NCBI RefSeq assembly: GCF_022808855.1 | Contig: NZ_JAKZLF010000003.1 | Coordinates: forward strand, 62,001 to 126,000 | DNA: 64,000 nucleotides | Source: Anaeromyxobacter soli | Lineage (GTDB): Bacteria; Myxococcota; Myxococcia; Myxococcales; Anaeromyxobacteraceae | Direction: 5' to 3' | In this document: positions 33,841 to 42,075 of the stretch, one piece after another | Layout of the letters: each line of letters begins with the position of its first letter | Numbering within the stretch: the stretch's first letter is position 1 | Notes under the pieces: model-generated | The model's database searches: none | Told to the model about the DNA's origin: nothing | Seen by the model: the letters and a program-made list of their open reading frames with translations, nothing else | Made by a program: the position numbers and the translations under genes

Positions 33841-35485
33841 CCTGTCCCCAGCGGACGGCGAAGTCGGAGACGTCCTGCTCCGGCGCGATCGGCGCGCACG
33901 GGACCTGGCGCTCCGCGCCGTGGCCCGCCGCGTCGCGGATGACCACCGACGCGCGCATCGCCGCGCGCGCGGGGAGACGGACCGAGAACCTCCCGTCCCC
34001 GCCGACCTCGACGAGGCGCCCCTCGACGCGGACCTCCGCGCCGCGATCGACCACGCCTGACACGGTGCACACCCCCTCCCCCCGCGCGGTCCTCGCGATC
34101 TTGAGGAGGAGCGCGGGCGGAATGGGACGGGACGGATCCGGGGCCGCTCCGCGAAACGCCACCGCCTGGCGCCCGGCGCTCACATCGACGCTGGCGCCTG
34201 CCGCCTGGAGACGGACGACGCCGGTCTCGGTGGCCACGGCGAGGGACCTGCCGCTCGCGAGCACGCTGAACCGCGCCTCGTTCGCGCGCGCCACGCTCGC
34301 GCCGTCGTCGCTCTCGACCACGAGCACGCGCGCGCCGTCCGGCTGGTGATCGACCGAGATGCGGCCCCGCGACAGGCGCAGCCGCTGAACCGCTGCGGTG
34401 AGCTCACGAACCGTGAGCTGCGTCGCGTCGGACACGGCGACGCGCGAGCGGTCGCCGACCGCGAGCGTCGCGGCCGCGCCGGCGCCCGTGCGGATCGTGT
34501 CGTCCTCGCGGAGCCGCTCTCCCGCGACCACCGGCTCCCACCCGCCGGGGCGGAGCCGCTCGATCGCCCCGGTGGCGGATTCCAGCACCACCTCGCCCGC
34601 CTCGGCCGAGGCGATGACCGCGGCCGCCTCGCCGGCGGTGCGCGACGGGCGGAGCCCGGCCCACCCGGCGGCGGCCGCGGCCAGCAAGGCCACCCCGACG
34701 AGCGTGACGCGGAGCCCGCGCCTGCGGGGGGCCGCCATCGCGGGGGCGACCGGCACCGGCTGCGCGGCGCTCGCGGCGAGCTCCACCACGAGCTCGGTGC
34801 TGGCCCACGGGCGCCTGGCCGGGTCCGCTTCTGCCGCGAGGCGGAGCTCGCCGCCCGCGGCCCGCAGCATCCGGCGCGCGATGGCGAGGCCGAGCCCGCT
34901 CCCCTTCCCCCGCGCCTTCGTGGTGTAGCCCACCGTGAAGATCCGCTCGCGGTCCGCCGTGAGGATGCCGATCCCCTCGTCGGCCACCCGCACCTGGGCC
35001 CGCGCGCCGTCCGGCGCTCGCAGCACCCTCACCTCGATCCGACCGCCGCCGCCCTGCTCGACCGCGTCGAGCGCGTTCGAGACGAGGTTCGAGACGGCGT
35101 GGAGGAGCGCCTGGGCGCTGCCGTGCGCGCCCGGCACGTCGCCGTCGACGACGAGCGCGAAGCGATCGCCCAGGAGGTCGAGCCGCGCGCGCGCGGCCGC
35201 GATCGCGCGACGGACCACCGGCTCCACCAGGAAGGCGCCCAGCTCGGCGCCCCCCGTCATCAGCTGCTGGAAGGTGTCGAGCGTCTCCTGGAGCCGCGCG
35301 ACCTGCCCGGTCGCCATGGACCAGACGTCGAGCGTCGTGACCGACGGGCCGAGCTCGCGGGCGACGAGCCGCAGGGCGGCGTCCAGCGCGGTCAGCGGCT
35401 GGCGCAGCTCGTGGATCAGGCCGGGGCCGAGGAGCTCCCGGTCTCCCGTGTCCGATCCAGGCGGTCGGCTCGACGACCTCTTCAT
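33815..35485 (-). CDS. Histidine kinase with C-terminal FecR domain (inverted architecture)
   Basis: This 556-residue protein starts with a cytoplasmic histidine kinase: H-box LIHELRQPLTALDAAL with the phospho-acceptor H25, N-box SNLVSNALDAVEQGG near 132-146, G1 DEGIGI at 169-174, and G2 GKGSGLGLAIARRML near 193-207. One membrane helix follows at about 257-278. The rest is outside the inner membrane: a FecR domain at about 297-445 (GERLREDDTIRTGAGAAATL, RLRLSRGRISVDH) and a small Ig-like domain at about 470-525. There is no N-terminal sensor and no receiver domain. ATG 35485 is chosen over the upstream frame, which is noise. The stop overlaps the barrel gene start by 26 bases. Confidence 0.9.
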   Translation of the reverse strand: MKRSSSRPPGSDTGDRELLGPGLIHELRQPLTALDAALRLVARELGPSVTTLDVWSMATGQVARLQETLDTFQQLMTGGAELGAFLVEPVVRRAIAAARARLDLLGDRFALVVDGDVPGAHGSAQALLHAVSNLVSNALDAVEQGGGGRIEVRVLRAPDGARAQVRVADEGIGILTADRERIFTVGYTTKARGKGSGLGLAIARRMLRAAGGELRLAAEADPARRPWASTELVVELAASAAQPVPVAPAMAAPRRRGLRVTLVGVALLAAAAAGWAGLRPSRTAGEAAAVIASAEAGEVVLESATGAIERLRPGGWEPVVAGERLREDDTIRTGAGAAATLAVGDRSRVAVSDATQLTVRELTAAVQRLRLSRGRISVDHQPDGARVLVVESDDGASVARANEARFSVLASGRSLAVATETGVVRLQAAGASVDVSAGRQAVAFRGAAPDPSRPIPPALLLKIARTARGEGVCTVSGVVDRGAEVRVEGRLVEVGGDGRFSVRLPARAAMRASVVIRDAAGHGAERQVPCAPIAPEQDVSDFAVRWGQDASARGHR

Positions 35486-35715
35486 CCATCGTCCCCCGGG
35501 TGCGCGTCGCCGCAGCTGGGCTCGCGGCGGCGCGCAGGCGGCGTCGCGCGCTGCGAGCGTCCGCGGGACGCCCCGGCGCGCTTTCGACCCGGAGCATACC
35601 TGGACCCGTTCGCCTTTCCGTGAAGCTGCCCGTCTCGGGCTGTCGTCGGGTGGGCGCGGCTGGCTGCGGATGTGCGCCGCGCTCGCCCTTCCGCGCACTG
35701 GCCCCCTCGCCCCTG

Positions 35716-35758
35716 GAGACGACGACGCCCCGCGCGGCGCATGGCCGGCGGGGCGTCG
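35716..35758. repeat. Hairpin repeat, copy A
   Basis: An 11-bp perfect inverted repeat CGACGCCCCGC (35723-35733) / GCGGGGCGTCG (35748-35758) has flanking bases GAGACGA and inner bases GCGGC and GGCCG shared with copy B at 36463-36507. Only the loop differs. It lies downstream of the small outer-membrane protein. Confidence 0.75.
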
Positions 35759-35772
35759 AGGTCGCGGGGTCC

Positions 35773-35810
35773 CGACGAGCTTCGCTCGGCGGGGCGGGGG
35801 CGCAGCCCCC
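35773..35810 (-). terminator. Terminator hairpins after the outer-membrane protein gene
   Basis: Two small stems lie directly after the TAA stop: GGGGGC / GCCCCC with a 3-nt loop (35796-35810), and CGAGC / GCTCG with a 3-nt loop (about 35775-35787). They probably end transcription of the gene at 35813-36331. Confidence 0.5.
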
Positions 35811-35812
35811 GG

Positions 35813-36331
35813 TTAGAAATAAAATCGCAGGAACGCGAGGCCCGTCGTGAACACGCCCGAGGAGTCGCCGGACGCGTCGGAGTCGGAGCGGAACCCGAGC
35901 TGCGCCTCCGCGCCGAGGGAGAAGTTCGTCGTGAGGTAGTGCTCGCCGCCGATGGCCGCGGCGAGGATCACGTCCGTGCCGCTCTCGTCGTTGGTGCCGT
36001 TGTCTCTGCTCGCGAAGTTGAGCTTGAACCGGCCGCCCATGTAGAGGTCGAACGGCGCGGCGAGGCGCTGGACGTAGAAGACGCCGACGCCCACCGTCAC
36101 GTCGCTCCGGTCGACCTGGCCCGCCGGCCGGTCCTGGGTCAGCACCCCGAGCGAAGGCTCGATGCGGAGCGTCGGGGCCACGTTGATGGGCGCGTAGACC
36201 TCGATCGTCGGCGGGCCGGCGCCCTCCAGCGGGACGATGGAGATGCCGAGACCGAAGGGCCGGCGCGCGTCCTGTGCGTGGGCGGTGGCGGAGAGCGCGA
36301 GGGCGGCGAGGGCGAACACGAGCTTCTTCAT
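35813..36331 (-). CDS. Small outer-membrane beta-barrel protein
   Basis: This 172-residue protein has a clear signal peptide (MKKLVFALAALALSATAHA, cleaved near 19). It continues with alternating hydrophobic/polar strands and a terminal phenylalanine in FLRFYF, the usual barrel-assembly signal. The length suggests an eight-stranded OmpA/OmpX-like barrel. The Shine-Dalgarno AAAGGAG precedes ATG 36331. It has lower G+C in its first codons than its neighbours. Its function is unknown; it is flanked by two copies of one hairpin repeat. Confidence 0.88.
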   Translation of the reverse strand: MKKLVFALAALALSATAHAQDARRPFGLGISIVPLEGAGPPTIEVYAPINVAPTLRIEPSLGVLTQDRPAGQVDRSDVTVGVGVFYVQRLAAPFDLYMGGRFKLNFASRDNGTNDESGTDVILAAAIGGEHYLTTNFSLGAEAQLGFRSDSDASGDSSGVFTTGLAFLRFYF

Positions 36332-36462
36332 GAGGCTCCTTTCCTTTCACGCACGGTCGGTGCGTCGTGGGCTCGCGGGACTGTAGCCCCGGACGGCCCA
36401 CCGCCGAAGAAAAGGACCCCCCGCGGCAGGACGCCGCGCATGTCGTGGCGCGGCCACGCCAC

Positions 36463-36507
36463 GAGACGACGACGCCCCGCGCGGCCAACGGGGCCGGCGG
36501 GGCGTCG
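36463..36507. repeat. Hairpin repeat, copy B
   Basis: CGACGCCCCGC (36470-36480) pairs with GCGGGGCGTCG (36497-36507). The left and right arms and flanks match copy A (35716-35758) almost base for base; only the loop differs. It lies upstream of the small outer-membrane protein and downstream of the aspartate aminotransferase. Confidence 0.75.
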
Positions 36508-36528
36508 GGGTGCACGGAGCGGCGCGCA

Positions 36529-36557
36529 GCCCTCAGGAGGTGGTCAACCCTGAGGGC
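36529..36557 (-). terminator. Terminator hairpin after aspartate aminotransferase
   Basis: A 9-bp perfect inverted repeat GCCCTCAGG (36529-36537) / CCTGAGGGC (36549-36557) with an 11-nt loop lies 17 bases after the aminotransferase stop. No T-run follows. Confidence 0.55.
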
Positions 36558-36573
36558 CCCGTGAGACGGAGCC

Positions 36574-37776
36574 TCAACCCAGGCTCTTCGCCATCTCGGC
36601 GATGCGGTCGCAGCCCTTGTCGATCTGCTCCATCGACGTCGCGAACGAGAGCCGCATGTAGCCGGGGGCGCCGAACGCCGAGCCGGGGACGGCCGCGACG
36701 AGGTGCTTCTCGAGGAGGAGGTCGATGAGCTTCCCGTCGGTGCCGAGCGGCTCGGCCGCTCCGGGCGCCTTCCGGGACAGGAGCGCGCTCACGTCGGGGA
36801 ACGCGTAGAACGCGCCGCCCGGATCGAAGCAGCGGACGCCCGGGATGGCGTTGAGCCGCCCGACGATGTGCTTGCGCCGCTCGTCGAACGTCTTGCGCAT
36901 CTTCTCGACCTCCTCGTCCACGCCCGGGAGCGTGAGCGCGCCGAGCGCCGCCTTCTGGGAGATCGAGGCGGGGTTCGAGGTCGAGTTGTCCTGGAGCTTC
37001 TGCATCGCGGAGATGAGCGCCTGCGGGCCCGCGGTCCAGCCGATGCGCCAGCCGGTCATCGAGTAGGTCTTCGACGCGCCGTTCACGAGCGCGACCTGCG
37101 GCTGGAGCGAGGGATCGAGGTCGAGGACGTTCTCGAAGCGGCCCTTGTAGACGAGCTTGTCGTAGATGTCGTCGGAGACGATCAGGATCTCCGTGCCCTT
37201 CACCGCGGCGACGACCGTCTCGAGCGTGCGCCGCGAGAGCATCGCGCCCGTCGGGTTCGACGGGCTGTTCACGATGATCGCCTTGGTGCGCGGGGAGATC
37301 GCCTTCTTGATCTGCTCCGGCGCCGGGTCGAAGCCCGTGTCCATCGTGGTCTCGACGAGGACCGGCACGCCGCCGGCGACGCGGACCATGTCGGCGTAGG
37401 AGACCCAGTACGGCGTGAAGATGACGACCTCGTCGCCCTCGTTCAGCAGCGCCTGGAACAGGTTGTAGAGGGCGTGCTTGCCGCCGCAGGAGACGAGCAC
37501 CTCGGTCGCCTTGTAGGTGACCCGGTGCTCCTTCTGGATCTTCGCCGCGATCGCCTCGCGCAGCTCGGGGATGCCGTTCGTGGGCGTGTACTTCGTGAAG
37601 CCCTGGTCGATCGCCTTCTTCGCCGCGTCCTTAATGAGCGCGGGCGTGTCGAAGTCGGGCTCGCCGGCGCCGAAGCCCACGACGTCGATGCCCTTCTGCT
37701 TCATCTCCCGGGCCTTCGCGGTGATGGCCAGGGTCGGCGACGGCTTCACGGCGTCGAGCCGCTTCGCGAGCTTCAT
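36574..37776 (-). CDS. Aspartate aminotransferase (class I, PLP)
   Basis: This 400-residue fold-type I aminotransferase of the bacterial AspAT (subgroup I-beta) type transfers amino groups between aspartate and 2-oxoglutarate. It shows VGFGAGEPDFDTP near the N-terminus, YTPTNGIPELREAI, IIVNSPSNPTGA, SDDIYDKLVY, and the PLP lysine in NGASKTYSMTGWRIGW. The C-terminal arginine is in MRLSFATS. The Shine-Dalgarno GAGGAGA precedes ATG 37776. The next upstream gene, coaD, is 107 bases away. Confidence 0.95.
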   Translation of the reverse strand: MKLAKRLDAVKPSPTLAITAKAREMKQKGIDVVGFGAGEPDFDTPALIKDAAKKAIDQGFTKYTPTNGIPELREAIAAKIQKEHRVTYKATEVLVSCGGKHALYNLFQALLNEGDEVVIFTPYWVSYADMVRVAGGVPVLVETTMDTGFDPAPEQIKKAISPRTKAIIVNSPSNPTGAMLSRRTLETVVAAVKGTEILIVSDDIYDKLVYKGRFENVLDLDPSLQPQVALVNGASKTYSMTGWRIGWTAGPQALISAMQKLQDNSTSNPASISQKAALGALTLPGVDEEVEKMRKTFDERRKHIVGRLNAIPGVRCFDPGGAFYAFPDVSALLSRKAPGAAEPLGTDGKLIDLLLEKHLVAAVPGSAFGAPGYMRLSFATSMEQIDKGCDRIAEMAKSLG

Positions 37777-37883
37777 GATCGGTGTCTCCTCGGGCGAGGT
37801 GTGGAGGCCGCCCCAGGGCGGCCAAAGCGCCGACGATAGCAGAACCGAGGTGGGGTACGCGCCCCGAACGCGGGAGCGGACGG

Positions 37884-38381
37884 CTAGTGGCGCCCCGGGG
37901 TGCCGAGCTTGCGGCGGAGCCCCTCCGCCACGTTGGGCGGGACGAGGCCGCTCACGTCGCCGCCGAAGGTGGCGACCTCGCGCACGAGCTGCGCCGACAC
38001 GAAGAAGTAGTCCTCGCCCGTCATGACGAAGACCGCCTCGAACTCGGGCAGGAGCTTGCGGTTCATGTTGGCGAGCTGGAACTCGTACTCGAAGTCCGAG
38101 ACCGCCCGGAGCCCGCGGATGACGGTGTAGACGCCCTTCGAGCGCACGTAGTCCACGAGGAGCGCGTTGAAGGAGTCCACCTCGACGCGGGGGTCGTTCC
38201 CGACCGCCTCGGAGATGAACGCCATGCGCTCGTCCGCCGTGAACAGGGGCGATTTCTGCGGGTTGTTCGCGACCGCCACGATCAGCCGGTCGAAGACCTT
38301 GAGGCCGCGGTTGATGATGGCGAGGTGGCCGTTCGTGAGCGGGTCGAACGAGCCGGGGTAGATGGCGGTGCGGCGGGGCAT
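37884..38381 (-). CDS. coaD: Phosphopantetheine adenylyltransferase
   Basis: This 165-residue enzyme makes dephospho-CoA from phosphopantetheine and ATP. The nucleotidyltransferase motif is in [15 protein letters not shown] with the key histidine at about residue 19. [22 protein letters not shown] and the [13 protein letters not shown] motif follow. The length is typical. It lies 18 bases after rsmD in the same transcription unit. Confidence 0.96.
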   Translation of the reverse strand: MPRRTAIYPGSFDPLTNGHLAIINRGLKVFDRLIVAVANNPQKSPLFTADERMAFISEAVGNDPRVEVDSFNALLVDYVRSKGVYTVIRGLRAVSDFEYEFQLANMNRKLLPEFEAVFVMTGEDYFFVSAQLVREVATFGGDVSGLVPPNVAEGLRRKLGTPGRH

Positions 38382-38399
38382 GAGGTGGCGGAGTATCCC

Positions 38400-38939
38400 T
38401 CACTCGCCCACGTAGATCGAGATTCCCGTGCCGCCGTAGTGCCGGCGGTCCGCGAGCGCGAGGCCCCCGATCCGCTCGGGCGGCGGGCGCCGCGCGTCGT
38501 GCTCCGCCACGGCGCGGCCGCCCGGCGCGAGGCACCCCTCGGCGAGCGCGAGCGCCGCCTCCGGACCCTCCGCGTACGGGGGATCGACGAAGACGAGCGC
38601 GAAGGCGCGCCGCGGCAGGCGCGGCACCACGTCCTCCACCCGGCCGCGCCGGACGTCCAGCCGCGCCTCGAGCCCCAGGGCCGCGGCGTTCCGGGCGATG
38701 AGCTCCGCCGCCGCGCGGTCCGCCTCGACGCAGACGGCGCGGGCGCAGCCGCGGGAGAGCGCCTCGAGCGCGAGGGCGCCGGTTCCGGCGTACAGGTCGA
38801 GGACGTCCCCCCCGTCGAAGAACTGGCCGAGCACGTTGAAGACCGCCCCGCGGACCTTGTCGCTCGTGGGCCGGGTCGAGACGCCGCGGGGCGCCGCGAG
38901 CCGCCGGCCGCGGGCACTGCCGGCGATGATCCGGGTCAC
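38400..38939 (-). CDS. rsmD: 16S rRNA (guanine966-N2)-methyltransferase RsmD
   Basis: This 179-residue SAM-dependent methyltransferase modifies G966 of 16S rRNA. It begins RIIAGSARGRRLAAPRG, then shows TRPTSDKVRGAVFNVLG, SAM motif VLDLYAGTGALALEALSRG, and catalytic motif FVDPPYAEG. The GTG start at 38939 overlaps the upstream gene stop by 4 bases (GTGA). It forms a conserved-type rsmD-coaD pair. Confidence 0.94.
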   Translation of the reverse strand: MTRIIAGSARGRRLAAPRGVSTRPTSDKVRGAVFNVLGQFFDGGDVLDLYAGTGALALEALSRGCARAVCVEADRAAAELIARNAAALGLEARLDVRRGRVEDVVPRLPRRAFALVFVDPPYAEGPEAALALAEGCLAPGGRAVAEHDARRPPPERIGGLALADRRHYGGTGISIYVGE

Positions 38940-39886
38940 GGCCCGCGCTCCTCGACCCGGCGCAGGAGCGCGCTCGCGAGGGCCAACGCGGAGCCGGCCG
39001 CGCCGAGGCCCTCCACGAGGTCGGTGACCTCGGCGAACGCGCGCGCCTCGCGGCGCTCCGCGTCCTCGCCTGTCTCGGTCCCCGATCGCGGAGCAGGATC
39101 CCGGCCGGCCCGCGCCTCGGCCGCGCCCCCGTCCTCGCAGGCGCGCACGGGCGAGCCCTGCAGCGCGCCGAGCAGCGCCGGGGTCACGGGCCCGCGGCGC
39201 ATGACGGCCGTCCCCCGCAGCGCGAGCGCGAGCCGCGCGAGCGCGTCCGCCTGGGCCCGCGCCTCGCCCTCGTCCGCCGGCGCCGGGCAGCGCACCGCCG
39301 CGAGGTCCGGGCGGAAGCCCCGGCGCGCGAGCGCCTGCAGCCCGGCGATCGCCCGCGGCGCGCCGCCGGACGCGTCCTCGAGCGGCAGGACCCAGTCCAC
39401 GCCGAGCCCGCGCTCGACGGCGGGGGCGGCCACCTCGGCGAGGACGCGGCCGCGCTCGGGCGCGGAGACCGCCTCGCCGTCGATCGACACGTGCGTGAGC
39501 CCGGCGTCCACGAGCGCCCAGGACTCGGAGACGGCGCGCTCCACGTCGAGCGCACCCTCCCCCGCGACCCTCACCTCGCCCGCGAGCAGGAGCGGCAGCC
39601 CGCCGGCGACCTCGTCCGCGGCGGCGGTGACCTCGGCGAACCAGCGCTCGGGGCGGCCGCCGCGCGGCAGCGCGAGCCCGAGGGCGCTCCCGAGCGCCTT
39701 CGCCGCGACGAGGGCGCCGCGCGCGACCGCCGCCGAGGGCGCGCGGACGAGCGGCAGGACGAGGCCCAGCTCCGCCGCGGGCGCGAGCAGATCGCGGAAG
39801 GAGAGCGGGCACGCTGCGCTGCGCGGGGGCAGGCGCTGGACGGTGCGCGCGGGCCGGAACGCGGACAGGCGCGAGATCACCCGCAC
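38936..39886 (-). CDS. Unknown protein, possibly TIM-barrel-like
   Basis: This 316-residue soluble protein has alternating hydrophobic strands and helices that could form a TIM barrel (VVLPLVRAPSAAV-like, VDAGLTHVSIDGEAV, GLGVDWVLPLEDASG, RPDLAAVRCPAPADEG). No active-site motif was recognised. The start is GTG at 39886. Its stop overlaps the rsmD start, so it is translationally coupled to rsmD and coaD. The fold is a guess; the gene itself is well supported by position and composition. Confidence 0.75.
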   Translation of the reverse strand: MRVISRLSAFRPARTVQRLPPRSAACPLSFRDLLAPAAELGLVLPLVRAPSAAVARGALVAAKALGSALGLALPRGGRPERWFAEVTAAADEVAGGLPLLLAGEVRVAGEGALDVERAVSESWALVDAGLTHVSIDGEAVSAPERGRVLAEVAAPAVERGLGVDWVLPLEDASGGAPRAIAGLQALARRGFRPDLAAVRCPAPADEGEARAQADALARLALALRGTAVMRRGPVTPALLGALQGSPVRACEDGGAAEARAGRDPAPRSGTETGEDAERREARAFAEVTDLVEGLGAAGSALALASALLRRVEERGP

Positions 39887-39938
39887 GGTATAGCACGCGT
39901 CCGACCGGGCCCGCGGGCCACCCTCGGAGGGAGCGCCG

Positions 39939-40973
39939 TCAGTGCGTGTGCACGTCGTGGAGGTGCTCGTACTCGACCGACTCGATCTGGAGGGTCGTGT
40001 GATCGATCCCGAACGAGCGGCGGAGCCCGCGCTTCACCTCGTTCAGGATGTCGTCGTTGCGGCCCATCGACTCGGCGCGGACGACGAGGTGCGCGGAGAG
40101 CGCGTAGAGGCCCGAGGAGATCGTCCAGATGTGGAGGTCGTGGACGGCGGACACCCCCGCCGCCGACTCCATCTGGCGCGTGACGGCGGAGACGTCGAGG
40201 TGCCGCGGCACGCCCTCCATCAGGATGTCGGTGATCTCGAGGATGAGCCGGAGCGCGCCCCACACGATGAGCGCGGAGATCGCGAGGGACAGCACCGGGT
40301 CGAGCCAGCGCAGCTCGGGGTGGAGTGCCATCGCGCCCGCGCCGAGGAGGATGGCCACGGAGGAGACGGTGTCCGAGAGCACGTGCAGGAACGCGGCGCG
40401 CGCGTTGAGCGTGTGCTCCCCGTGGAGGAACCACAGGATGGCGAGGTTCGCGGCGAGGCCGATCGAGGCGATGATCGCCATGAGGCGGAGGTCGATCGGG
40501 CCGTGCGGCTCCTGCAGGCGCTGCACCGCCTCCCAGACGATCCAGGCGGAGAGGAGGACCAGCGCGCCCACGTTGATCTGCGCCGCGAGCACCTCCGCGC
40601 GGCGGTAGCCGAAGGTGCGCTTGTCGTCCGCGCGGCGGGTGGCGAGGAACGCCGCGACGAGCGCGAGCCCCAGCGCGCCGGCGTCGGTGAGCATGTGGGC
40701 GGCGTCGGAGAGGAGCGCCAGGGAGCCCGAGAGCCACCCGCCGATCGCCTCGGCGACCATCACGCCGCCGGTGATCGCCATCGAAGCGCCGAGGCGGCGC
40801 ACGCTCGCGCCGGCGTGGTGACCTCCCACGCCGTGCGCGTGCGGCCCGTGATCGTGCTCGTGCGCCGGATGGCCGGGCGCGTGCCCGCCCTCGTGCCCGG
40901 CGCGCGGCTCGTCGTTCGGCCCCGGGTGCCGGTGCTCGTGCGCTCCGTGGCCGTGGGAGTGGCCGTGCGACAT
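39939..40973 (-). CDS. Cation diffusion facilitator (zinc/divalent metal exporter)
   Basis: This 344-residue inner-membrane transporter exports Zn2+, Co2+ or similar ions in exchange for protons. It begins with a long histidine-rich segment (residues 1-56, HGHSHGHG type) that probably binds metal. Six membrane segments follow, with the metal-site motifs SDAAHMLTD in TM2 and HVLSDTVSS in TM5. The cytoplasmic C-terminal domain ends in a second histidine cluster (HLHDVHTH). It belongs to the CzcD-like group. Confidence 0.95.
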   Translation of the reverse strand: MSHGHSHGHGAHEHRHPGPNDEPRAGHEGGHAPGHPAHEHDHGPHAHGVGGHHAGASVRRLGASMAITGGVMVAEAIGGWLSGSLALLSDAAHMLTDAGALGLALVAAFLATRRADDKRTFGYRRAEVLAAQINVGALVLLSAWIVWEAVQRLQEPHGPIDLRLMAIIASIGLAANLAILWFLHGEHTLNARAAFLHVLSDTVSSVAILLGAGAMALHPELRWLDPVLSLAISALIVWGALRLILEITDILMEGVPRHLDVSAVTRQMESAAGVSAVHDLHIWTISSGLYALSAHLVVRAESMGRNDDILNEVKRGLRRSFGIDHTTLQIESVEYEHLHDVHTH

Positions 40974-41076
40974 TCCGCTTGAACCTCCGCGTCCCTCAGT
41001 CTACGCCATGGAGCCACGGACGGGCACCCGGGGCGCGAGGCTCTCGCGCGGCGCGGCGCCGGTCCGGCGGAGGTCC

Positions 41077-42066
41077 ATGGAGAAGACCGAGCATCTCGCG
41101 ACGGGCCAGGACGGCACCCGTCTGCACTGGACGAGCACGGGCGCGGGCGGACCTCCGGTGGTCCTCACGGACGGGATCGGCTGCGCCGGCTACGTCTGGC
41201 GGGCGCTCGAGCCCGCGCTCGCCCGCGAGCGGCGCGTGCTCCACTGGAACTACCGGGCGCACGGGCGCAGCGCCGCCCCCGAGGATCCCGAGCGCATGAC
41301 GATGGACGACTGCGTGTCGGACCTCGTCGCGGTGCTCGACGCGGCGGGCGAGGAGCGCGCCGTGCTCGCCGGCCACTCCATGGGCGTGCAGGTCGCCCTC
41401 GAGCTCCAGCGCCGCCACCCGGAGCGGGTCGCGGCGCTCGTCCTCCTGTGCGGCGCCCCGGGGAACCTGCTCGACACCTTTCACGACTCGGCGGTGCTCC
41501 GCTACGCGTTCCCCTACGCGAAGCAGCTCGTCCTGCGGTACCCGGACGTCGCGCGGCTCGCCTTCCGGACGATCGTCCCGACCGACCTCGCCCTCGGCTA
41601 CGCGATGACCTTCGAGGTGGACGGCACCCGCGTGCGCCGCGCCGACCTCGTCCGCTACCTCGACGAGCTCGCCGAGGTCGATCCCACCCTGTTCGTCCGG
41701 CTGCTCTCCTCCGCCGCCGAGCACGACGCGAGCCCGCACCTGCCGAACGTCGCCGCCCCGACCCTCGTCGTGGCGGGCGAGCGCGACTCGTTCACGCCCA
41801 TGCGCCTGTCCGAGGCGATCCACCGCGCCGTGCCGGGCAGCGAGCTCGTCGTCGTGCCGGGCGGCACGCACGTCGCGCCGCTCGAGGAGCCCGAGCTCGT
41901 CGCGGAGCGGACGCTCGCGTTCCTCGGCGAGCGGGCCCCCGTCCGCCGTGCCGGGCGCGGCGGCGGCGCCGCGCCCGGCACCCCGAAGAAGCCCCGCCGC
42001 CGGACCGGGGCGGAGCCGTCGCCCAGGCGCCGCACCCCGCGCGCGCAGAAGCCCCGCGCCCGCTAG
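41077..42066 (+). CDS. Alpha/beta-hydrolase with basic C-terminal tail
   Basis: This 329-residue alpha/beta-hydrolase has the nucleophile elbow AGHSMGVQVALEL (serine in GHSMG), an HW...HGRS oxyanion region near the N-terminus, an aspartate in VVAGERDSFTP, and a histidine in PGGTHVAPLEEPE. This is a complete catalytic triad pattern. The last 40 residues are a basic Pro/Arg/Lys tail (TPKKPRRR) of unknown role. I prefer ATG 41077, which follows GGAGG (though close), over ATG 41008. The substrate is unknown. The next gene follows after 9 bases. Confidence 0.88.
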   Translation: MEKTEHLATGQDGTRLHWTSTGAGGPPVVLTDGIGCAGYVWRALEPALARERRVLHWNYRAHGRSAAPEDPERMTMDDCVSDLVAVLDAAGEERAVLAGHSMGVQVALELQRRHPERVAALVLLCGAPGNLLDTFHDSAVLRYAFPYAKQLVLRYPDVARLAFRTIVPTDLALGYAMTFEVDGTRVRRADLVRYLDELAEVDPTLFVRLLSSAAEHDASPHLPNVAAPTLVVAGERDSFTPMRLSEAIHRAVPGSELVVVPGGTHVAPLEEPELVAERTLAFLGERAPVRRAGRGGGAAPGTPKKPRRRTGAEPSPRRRTPRAQKPRAR

Positions 42067-42075
42067 AGGCGACCC

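Larger units (their letters stand above)
35486..35812. other. Intergenic region between OM protein and kinase operon
   Basis: These roughly 330 bases lie upstream of the kinase operon and downstream of the small outer-membrane protein. They hold hairpin repeat copy A (35716-35758) and a cluster of terminator-like hairpins at 35773-35810. The remainder, 35490-35710, should contain the operon promoter, but I see no strong -35/-10 pair. Confidence 0.55.
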
